Virus record (IMG/VR): IMGVR_UViG_3300025674_000189
Location: 1-33,453 of that record
Reading direction: 5' to 3' (one strand)
Source of the DNA: a virus
Length of the DNA stretch: 33,453 nt
How positions within the stretch are numbered: the stretch's first letter is position 1; each line of letters starts with the position of its first letter. Of this stretch, positions 22,673 through 29,300 are shown piece by piece. The notes under the pieces are model-generated. The model was not told the DNA's origin. It ran no database searches and saw only the letters and a program-made list of their open reading frames with translations. The position numbers and the translations under genes were made by a program.

Positions 22673-22680
22673 AATATTTG
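22673..22680 (+). promoter_or_regulatory. Weak -7-like box before connector operon
   Basis: AATATTTG differs from TAnnTTTG at its first base and ends 2 nt before the ATG at 22683. A promoter is expected here because a strong terminator lies just upstream, but the match is imperfect. Confidence 0.3.
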
Positions 22681-22682
22681 TT

Positions 22683-22886
22683 ATGAAAATTAAATTATTA
22701 ACCCAAATTAAAAAAGCCGGTCAAATTTATAAAGAGAATGATATTATTGAAGTTGAAGATCATAAAATTGATAAATGGATCAAAATGGGTTGGGGTGAAT
22801 TAATCGACAAAAAGGAAAAGAAAATTAAAAAAGAAACTAAAGAACTAAAGATTGATTCTAAACTAACTAAAGATGAGACAAATTAA
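22683..22886 (+). CDS. Small head-region protein, 67 aa
   Basis: It starts KIKLLTQIKKAGQIYKENDI and includes WIKMGWGELI, then a Lys/Glu-rich tail. Proteins of this pattern (a short SH3-like strand region ending in a G-W/A segment, then a charged tail) often lie between capsid and connector genes in siphoviruses, but their function is not established. The in-frame Met at 22644 lies inside the upstream terminator, so I start at 22683. It overlaps the connector gene by 14 nt. Confidence 0.6.
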   Translation: MKIKLLTQIKKAGQIYKENDIIEVEDHKIDKWIKMGWGELIDKKEKKIKKETKELKIDSKLTKDETN

Positions 22887-23382
22887 AATTAATTCTACAA
22901 CTGGTAGTGAAATTGTTTTAGAAAATGATGTTAAAAATTATGTTAGAATAAGTACAGATGCAGATGATGTTATAATTGCTAAAATGATAACTCAAGCTAG
23001 GATCTGGTGCGAAAACTACATATCTAGAGACATTGTAGCAAAAAATAGAACTTATTACATGGATGAAACTAATGGCACTTTTGATTTGCCTTTTGGACCA
23101 ATTGAAAGTATTTCTAGTGTAACTAGTAATGATATTGCTGTTGACTATACTATTTTAGGTTTAGATAATGAAACTATTGAGCTTGATGGGGGTTATGCTG
23201 ATAAGGTAAAAGTTACATATATAACAAGTGGATTAGATGATAGATTATTAGAACAAGCTATTTTACAATTAGTTTCAACATATTATGACAACAGAGCTGA
23301 TTTTATAATTGGAAAAAATATAGCCGAAGTCCCAACAAATGTTAGAGATATTTTAAACTCATATAAAGCAATGTTTTTATAA
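22873..23382 (+). CDS. Head-tail connector (gp6-like adaptor)
   Basis: A 169-aa protein with the gp6/gp15-type pattern: helical N-terminus YVRISTDADDVIIAKMITQA (about 24-43), ARIWCENYISRDIVAKNRTY, a beta section LPFGPIESISSVTSNDIAVD and a C-terminal helix EQAILQLVSTYYDNRADF (about 133-150). Such adaptors form a ring under the portal. The position as first of four connector genes (adaptor, stopper, gp10-like, tail completion) is standard. TAATG overlap with the next gene. Confidence 0.85.
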   Translation: MRQIKINSTTGSEIVLENDVKNYVRISTDADDVIIAKMITQARIWCENYISRDIVAKNRTYYMDETNGTFDLPFGPIESISSVTSNDIAVDYTILGLDNETIELDGGYADKVKVTYITSGLDDRLLEQAILQLVSTYYDNRADFIIGKNIAEVPTNVRDILNSYKAMFL

Positions 23383-23714
23383 TGGATGCAGGAAAATTAG
23401 ATACAAGAGTTGAATTTTATAAGTTAAACCAAACTAACGATGGGTATGGTGGTTTTAGTAGTGATCCAGTTTTAATTACTACTAGATGGGCAAATGTTCA
23501 ATATGTAAGTGGCGAAATGGAAACGGAAAATGGTAGTAGAAAACAATCTAAAAAAATAAAATTATTAGTTAGAAATAAAGCATTAGATAATCCTGATAAT
23601 TATTTTGAATATTATTTGCAATTTCCAAATAATACTAGTAAATATAGAATTGTAAATATGTTTGAAAGCACTCCAGATTTTTATACAACAATTGAAGCTG
23701 TAAGTTTTTCCTAA
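23382..23714 (+). CDS. Head-tail joining / stopper protein
   Basis: A 110-aa beta-rich protein of the Phage_H_T_join family: MDAGKLDTRVEFYKLNQTND, GGFSSDPVLITTRWANVQYV, and a final strand KYRIVNMFE. It seals the head after packaging and docks the tail. It overlaps both neighbours through TAATG junctions. Confidence 0.85.
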   Translation: MDAGKLDTRVEFYKLNQTNDGYGGFSSDPVLITTRWANVQYVSGEMETENGSRKQSKKIKLLVRNKALDNPDNYFEYYLQFPNNTSKYRIVNMFESTPDFYTTIEAVSFS

Positions 23715-24070
23715 TGAAAAGTAAATTAGAATTTAATAAAACAGATTTAGACAATATTAATAAAATATTGACAGATTTAAATATTGTTGTAAAAAATGCT
23801 GATCAAGTTGATATTGCTAGAGCTAGTGCTAATATTGTAAAAGAACAAAAATTAAAAGCTCCAGTTGATACAGGTGCTTTAAAAGCTGCTATAAATTATA
23901 GTAAAGAAGGAAGTAATGTTGCTATTGTATCTGAAATGGAATATTCAAGTTTTGTTGAATTTGGAACTAGAAAACAAAACCCTCAACCATATTTTTTTAA
24001 TCCAGCTAGAGTTGTATTTAGAGATTTTGTAAAAAAATTAGAATCAAAATTAAATAGTAAAATAAGATGA
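23714..24070 (+). CDS. HK97 gp10-like head-tail protein
   Basis: A 118-aa protein with the family signature KAPVDTGALKAAINYS (about 53-68) and YSSFVEFGTRKQNPQPYFFN (about 76-95), then a helical end. HK97 gp10-like proteins help join tail tube and head. It overlaps the following gene by 4 nt (ATGA). Confidence 0.9.
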   Translation: MKSKLEFNKTDLDNINKILTDLNIVVKNADQVDIARASANIVKEQKLKAPVDTGALKAAINYSKEGSNVAIVSEMEYSSFVEFGTRKQNPQPYFFNPARVVFRDFVKKLESKLNSKIR

Positions 24071-24504
24071 GAGAGCCAATGCAATATATAAGATTAGCTA
24101 TAATTGAAGCAATAGGCACTCAATACGTTAGCGGTCAACCAGTTCAAGTCACAAACAGGGTGCGTAAAAGTTACGATCCGCCCTACATTTGGGTTTATAG
24201 TGTTGCCACTAATGAAATTGATCAAAACCAACAATCTTTTACTATTGAGGTGATAACTAGAGTAGAAATTGTTACTAAATATCAAGGCGATTCTGGTGGT
24301 GATTTAGTCGCTAATCAGTTAGTAAATACTTGCTTATCTTTGTTAAGAACTAGAACAAGTGGATATTTCGATTTGACTAGTGATAATTTTAAAGTATATG
24401 CATGTAATGTGGAAAGTGTTAATTACAGTCAAGAAGATACAGATGGCGGAACTTACTTTAAAGGAGTAATAGAATTATCAAATAGAGTTGAACAATTAAA
24501 TTAA
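24067..24504 (+). CDS. Tail completion / tail terminator protein (DUF3168-like)
   Basis: A 145-aa alpha/beta protein (MQYIRLAIIEAIGTQYVSGQ, PPYIWVYSVATNEIDQNQQS, RVEIVTKYQGDSGG, VNTCLSLLRTRTSGYFDLTS), fitting the tail terminator fold that caps the tail tube. The call depends on position after the gp10-like gene and general pattern. It ends the connector operon before the lysis genes. Confidence 0.75.
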   Translation: MREPMQYIRLAIIEAIGTQYVSGQPVQVTNRVRKSYDPPYIWVYSVATNEIDQNQQSFTIEVITRVEIVTKYQGDSGGDLVANQLVNTCLSLLRTRTSGYFDLTSDNFKVYACNVESVNYSQEDTDGGTYFKGVIELSNRVEQLN

Positions 24505-24512
24505 ATTAAAAA

Positions 24513-24791
24513 ATGAGTAAAGTATCTGAAAATACTGAGTTAACACTAGATCTAAAGTCAATAGGAATTATTGTAGCTGGAGCAATATCTTTAGCTGGTA
24601 TGTATTTTACATTAAATGCTGAAATTGAATTAGCAAAAAAATTGCCAGAGCCGAGTATATCAAGAACTGAATATGATCTAAAAGATCAATTGATTAGAGA
24701 AACTATTGAAAATACTGCTAAACAAGTTGAAGAGAACTCAAATAAACTAGATAAAATAGATGAAAAGCTATATGAAATTATACAAAAATGA
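24513..24791 (+). CDS. Membrane-anchored coiled-coil protein of lysis cassette
   Basis: A 92-aa protein with one N-terminal membrane helix (IGIIVAGAISLAGMYFTLNA, about 17-36) and a long charged helix with heptads at 55-90 (IENTAKQVEENSNKLDKIDE). Family-level function is unproven. Adjacent to the endolysin and holin, it could be a second holin, a holin regulator or an inner-membrane spanin component. It overlaps the next gene by ATGA. Confidence 0.6.
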   Translation: MSKVSENTELTLDLKSIGIIVAGAISLAGMYFTLNAEIELAKKLPEPSISRTEYDLKDQLIRETIENTAKQVEENSNKLDKIDEKLYEIIQK

Positions 24792-25129
24792 AAAAATTGA
24801 TTGCCCTAATTGTGTTCTTTGCATTTGCGGTAAGTAATGCACAGGATTTAACAATTATACATATTAATGCTAAATGGAATCAAAAAAATAATTATAAAGA
24901 TGTTGAAAATCTAGATGGAGTTTTAATTCAGTATGGTTATTTAGAAGATCAAGCACCCTCAGTTAAACAAAACATTAAAGCAGTACCTACATTAATATTA
25001 ATCAAAAATGGAAAACCCATTTATGTTTGGAATGCTGATATTTCTTTAAAATTAAAAATAGATTTATCTGTTATACAAAATGTAATTGATCAATATAGAT
25101 TTTCATATAATAGGCAATCAACTGACTAA
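24788..25129 (+). CDS. Secreted thioredoxin-fold protein lacking the CxxC site
   Basis: A 113-aa protein. A clear Sec signal peptide (MKKLIALIVFFAFAVSNAQD, cleavage likely after residue 18) directs it to the periplasm. The mature part looks like a minimal thioredoxin fold: INAKWNQKNN in place of the WCxxC loop, strand VLIQYGYLED, and the conserved cis-Pro loop KAVPTLILIKNGKPIYVW (about 64-81). The redox cysteines are absent, so disulfide exchange is unlikely and a binding or structural role is more plausible. Its location between the membrane protein and the endolysin suggests a role in lysis or envelope access. Confidence 0.65.
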   Translation: MKKLIALIVFFAFAVSNAQDLTIIHINAKWNQKNNYKDVENLDGVLIQYGYLEDQAPSVKQNIKAVPTLILIKNGKPIYVWNADISLKLKIDLSVIQNVIDQYRFSYNRQSTD

Positions 25130-25131
25130 AA

Positions 25132-25602
25132 ATGAAAATAAGCGAACATATTTCATATAAAGAAGCTACAAGAAGTGTCACAGCATTACGTTTAGGCATA
25201 CATAATACACCAAATGAATACCAACTACAAAATATGGAGATCGTTGCTAAAAACGTATTTGAACCGCTTAGAAAAGCTGTTGGCGGTCCAATAAAAATTA
25301 ATTCATTTTTTAGGTGTGAGGATTTAAACAAAGCAATTGGCGGCTCAATAAAATCTCAGCATTGTGAAGGCAGAGCCATTGATATTGATGATAATTATGG
25401 TCATATGAGCAACAATAATATGTATAATTACATAAAGGAAAATTTAGATTTTGATCAACTTATATTTGAGTTTCCAGATGAAAATGGCAATGCATCCTGG
25501 ATTCATGTTAGTTATATAGATGCAGATACAAATAGAAAAAGATGTTTAAAAGCTATTAAAGAAAATGGCAAAACAAAATATATAGATATAACTACATCAT
25601 AA
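25132..25602 (+). CDS. Endolysin, M15-type peptidase
   Basis: A 156-aa zinc peptidase of the Peptidase_M15_3 family. Active-site motifs are SQHCEGRAIDID (75-86, zinc ligands His77 and Asp84) and WIHVSY (123-128, zinc ligand His125), with FEF at 112-114 giving a candidate catalytic Glu (Glu113). The N-terminus SEHISYKEATRS is typical of these phage enzymes. It cleaves D-Ala-containing peptide cross-links in peptidoglycan. There is no signal peptide, so release needs the holin encoded downstream. It overlaps the next small gene by TAATG. Confidence 0.9.
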   Translation: MKISEHISYKEATRSVTALRLGIHNTPNEYQLQNMEIVAKNVFEPLRKAVGGPIKINSFFRCEDLNKAIGGSIKSQHCEGRAIDIDDNYGHMSNNNMYNYIKENLDFDQLIFEFPDENGNASWIHVSYIDADTNRKRCLKAIKENGKTKYIDITTS

Positions 25603-25739
25603 TGGATTTTGGATTTACTTTACAACCCAATGGACTTTTACTCGGGATAGAATATTACCCAATTGATGAGTTTAATGATTTTAGTGAATTAAATATATAT
25701 TTGTTGTTAATTGTTTTACATTTTAGAGTTTATAATTAA
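25602..25739 (+). CDS. Small protein of lysis cassette, 45 aa
   Basis: Reads MDFGFTLQPNGLLLGIEYYP, then an acidic stretch and a hydrophobic end (IYLLLIVLHFRVYN). TAATG overlaps at both ends show it is translated with the endolysin and holin. The hydrophobic C-terminus might touch the membrane. No established function known to me. Confidence 0.55.
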   Translation: MDFGFTLQPNGLLLGIEYYPIDEFNDFSELNIYLLLIVLHFRVYN

Positions 25740-26194
25740 TGAGTGATAAAAAGAAATTTAAAGACACAAAAGTTGGTAAACTATTAGGAAATATTGCACC
25801 AAATATTTTAGGAGTTGCTGGTAATCTTTTACCGGATGCTGGTGTTCTAGGTATGGTGAAAAATCTAATTGACAAAGATGAAAAAATAACGCCTGAAGAT
25901 AAACAATTAATTCATTCACAAATTAAAGAATTATATGAATTAGAGGTTGCTGATAGGGATTCAGCTAGAAAAAGAGAAGTTGAAATTTCTAAAACAGGCA
26001 AAACAGATTACATGCATATTATAACAGGATTAATTGGTTTGGGGTGTTTTTGTTTTATGGTTTATGCTATTGTTTATTTGCAAATCCCAGAAAGCAATAA
26101 AGAGGTTTGGATAAACTTAATAGGTATTGTTCAAGGTATAGTTTTATCAATTTTTGGATTTTATTATGGATCCGCTGTAAAAGCAAATAAATAA
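25739..26194 (+). CDS. Holin-like protein
   Basis: A 151-aa protein with two C-terminal membrane helices (about 92-115, MHIITGLIGLGCFCFMVYAI; about 123-145, WINLIGIVQGIVLSIFGFYY), preceded by a cytoplasmic helical region. That region includes EVADRDSARKREVEISKTG (about 69-87), a pattern seen in phage and gene-transfer-agent holins of the 3TM type. It ends YYGSAVK. A shorter amphipathic or hydrophobic segment at 15-40 may be a third membrane element. It would form the pore that lets the M15 endolysin reach the cell wall. TAATG overlaps on both sides. Confidence 0.75.
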   Translation: MSDKKKFKDTKVGKLLGNIAPNILGVAGNLLPDAGVLGMVKNLIDKDEKITPEDKQLIHSQIKELYELEVADRDSARKREVEISKTGKTDYMHIITGLIGLGCFCFMVYAIVYLQIPESNKEVWINLIGIVQGIVLSIFGFYYGSAVKANK

Positions 26195-26325
26195 TGGCAA
26201 AAAATATAGTTCAAATATATAGGGAGAGACAAAAAAAGAAACGCCCTGGTGTTCATTCAAAAAACGCATCTAAAGGTCAAAAAGGTTACAAAAAAAAGTA
26301 CAAAGGGCAAGGTAAAAAGAGGTAA
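26194..26325 (+). CDS. Small Lys-rich protein, 43 aa
   Basis: Reads MAKNIVQIYRERQKKKRPGV, then HSKNASKGQKGYKKKYKGQG: extremely basic (about half Lys/Arg) with no hydrophobic core. Similar short basic proteins accompany lysis or head genes in many Bacteroidota phages. It is probably a nucleic-acid-binding or DNA-condensing peptide, though the function is not established. TAATG overlap with the holin. Confidence 0.6.
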   Translation: MAKNIVQIYRERQKKKRPGVHSKNASKGQKGYKKKYKGQGKKR

Positions 26326-26336
26326 ACGAAATTGCT

Positions 26337-26344
26337 TAAATTTG
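26337..26344 (+). promoter_or_regulatory. -7 box TAAATTTG before tail fibre gene
   Basis: Exact TAnnTTTG match 13 nt before the ATG. The whole start region (TTAAATTTGTAAAAAA, six variable bases, ATGGCAA) is duplicated at 32347-32375. Confidence 0.55.
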
Positions 26345-26357
26345 TAAAAAAGATCTT

Positions 26358-29300
26358 ATGGCAACATCATATACCGGTTTAAGAGTTCAGGATACTTATA
26401 ATGCAATAATTAAAATTGGTGATAATTCAAACCTAACATCAACTCCAAAACTTTTAAGTGATGGATTAGGTAATGATTCACCTTTATATTTATCTGGAAC
26501 TAGATTAGGTATTGGTATTTCGCCAGATTTTCAGTTTCATACGAGTGGGAATGCAAAAATTGGTGGGGATGTTATAATATCTGGCAATCTTACAGTTAAT
26601 GGCACATTGACTTATTTAAATGTTGAAGATTTAGCAGTCGAAGATCCACTAATAAAATTAGCAAAAGATAATACAGCTAATACATTAGACATTGGATTGT
26701 TTGGTAAATATGTAGCAACTGGCACTAAATACAAAGGGTTTTTTAATGATGCTAGTGATGACAAGTTTAAATTATTTATAGGCACTACTGTTGAGCCAAC
26801 AACCACTGTTGATACATCAGCTAGTGGATATACTAAAGGAAATTTAGTTATAGGTAACTTAGAAGCTACTGATGGTGATTTTTCGGGTACTGTTTATATT
26901 GATGATCATTTAGAAATTGAAAATTCAAGCGGGTATGGTTATATAGAGTTAGGAGGTTCAAGTGGTGGTTATATAGATCTTAAAGGACCATTTTCAAATG
27001 ATTTTGATTTAAGAGTTTTTACAGATGGAACAAATAGTCAAATCAATGCAATTGCTGGAGCTTTAGATATAACAGCAAACTCAGGAATTGATTTACAATA
27101 TCAAGGCAGTAATAAACTAACAGTAATATCAACTGGTATTGATGTAACTGGAAACTTGTTTGTGTCTGGTGGCATAAAAGACAGTGATGGTGATTTAGGT
27201 ACAAGCGGTCAAGTTTTATCATCTACTGCAACTGGAACTAATTGGGTTGATTTTCAAGCAGAAACAGCAAAAAGAACAGAAATTTTAGTTAAAAATGTTG
27301 AGGGGTCTTCTTTAGTGAAAGGGGACCCTGTATATATTGTTGGGAGTGTTGGCGCATCAGAAAGATTAGAAGTAGGTTTATGTGATTCAAGCGATTCGTC
27401 AAAAATGCCATGCATTGGTTTACTGACTCAAAATTTAGCTAATAATGGTGAGGGTACTGCAATTGTAACAGGGAAATTAAAAAATTTAGTTACATCTCCA
27501 ATAGATGGAGTAACCCCAACAGAAAATGATACGCTTTTTGTAAAACCTGGGGGAAGTTCTGGTTCAGCACTAACAACAACTAAACCAACAGCAAATAATC
27601 ATTTAATTCAAAATGTTGGGCAAGTAGGTAGAGTAAGTACATCATCAGATGGGAATATTGTTGTTTCAGCGATAATGAGGACAAATGATGTGCCTAATCA
27701 AATTGACAGAGATGTAAACTTTACAGATGATTCAGAATTAACTTTTGGTAATAGTTCAGATTTAAAAATATATCATACTACTAATAATATAGTTAGAATA
27801 AACTCTGGTGATTTAATATTTAATTCATTTGTTGATGATGGCGATATAAAATTCCAATTAGATAATGGTTCCGATCCAGTTGGTTTAACAGAATATATGC
27901 GACTAGATGGCGGTGTTCAAAGAGTTATTTATAGTAAGTCAATTCAAATGGTTGATGATCTAAAACTATATTTCGGAAATGACACATCTAATGATGCTAG
28001 TATAAAATGGGATTCAACAGCTAGTCAATTATTTATCGATGGTGAATCTAAGTTTTTAAGTGATGTTACTATGACAAGCTCAGGTTTAGGTAATACACCA
28101 ACACTTGCAATTGACAATACAGCTAGTAATTCATTTATTCATAGTATCGAAGCATTTGGAGCAAATCTTACAAGTGGTCAAACAAATATTATTGTTTTTG
28201 GCAAGGAGGGTAATACAAAAAACTCTGGATATATTGGATATAATTGGGATGCTGATGCTAGTGATACTAACTATATATCTCTTGGACATTGGAACTCTGA
28301 TCATTTAATTAGGATTTATGGAACTGGTGAAGTTACTTTTATCAATACTATTACAAGCACAAAAGATGGTATTGCTTTACAAATGGATGGTGGCTCAAGT
28401 GCTGAGGGTATAAGAATGCAAGCTGATTCTAGTACAACTTACCCAGTATTTTTAAGATCAGTAAATCCAGCATCAGGTGAATCTTCACCTTGGATTTATA
28501 AAGAAAATTTTACATCATGGGGTATATGGCATAACAACAACACAAATAGTTTTGATTTTACTAGACAAGGTTCAGTAACTGGAGCAATAGAAACCAATGT
28601 TGGTGGTGAAACTAATAGTGTAATGATTCGTTTAAATAATAGTGATGGATCAGGTACTTTTGTTGGTAATATATCTGGAGCTGCAATTTCTGGAACTACT
28701 GGCACATTTACTACAATAGCAAATGCAACAACAGATACAGATAAATTCTTAGTTAGTGATAGTGGGGTAATAAAATATAGAACTGGCGCTGAGGTTGCTA
28801 GTGATATTACTACCACTTTGGATGGTCAATACGTTAAATACAACAATACAACTCAATCAACTACAAGTTCTGTAACTATTAAATTAAAAAACACTACATC
28901 AGCTGGATATAATGAAATGCAGTTGTTAAATGACAACGATGACAGAATTGTTGTTGGCTCAATTGGTTCTGGTTATACTGGAGTGGATTGGCAAGGTGCA
29001 ACTTATGTTTACAATACTGGTACTAGTAGAAAAATGTATATTAAATCTCAAGATGAACTAAGATTTTGTTCTGGTGGTACTTCAATTACAGCAAACACAG
29101 CTTTAGTATTAGACACATCCCAAAACGCAACTTTTGCAGGAAGTGTAGGAATAGGAGTAACTGGTACGCCAAGTGCTAAGTTGCATGTAGAAGTGCCAAC
29201 AGCAGGAGCTTCTACTTTAGAATTAAAATATGGTTCAGGAGCTGCCTTTCAATTTCAAAATGGTATAGCTAATGTAACAGGAGATGCTTTAGTAATTAAA

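Noticed and set aside
28105-28308. 67-codon frame inside the tail fibre in another frame
   Set aside because: Ile/Leu-rich low-complexity translation of an AT-rich coding region; no independent start context.
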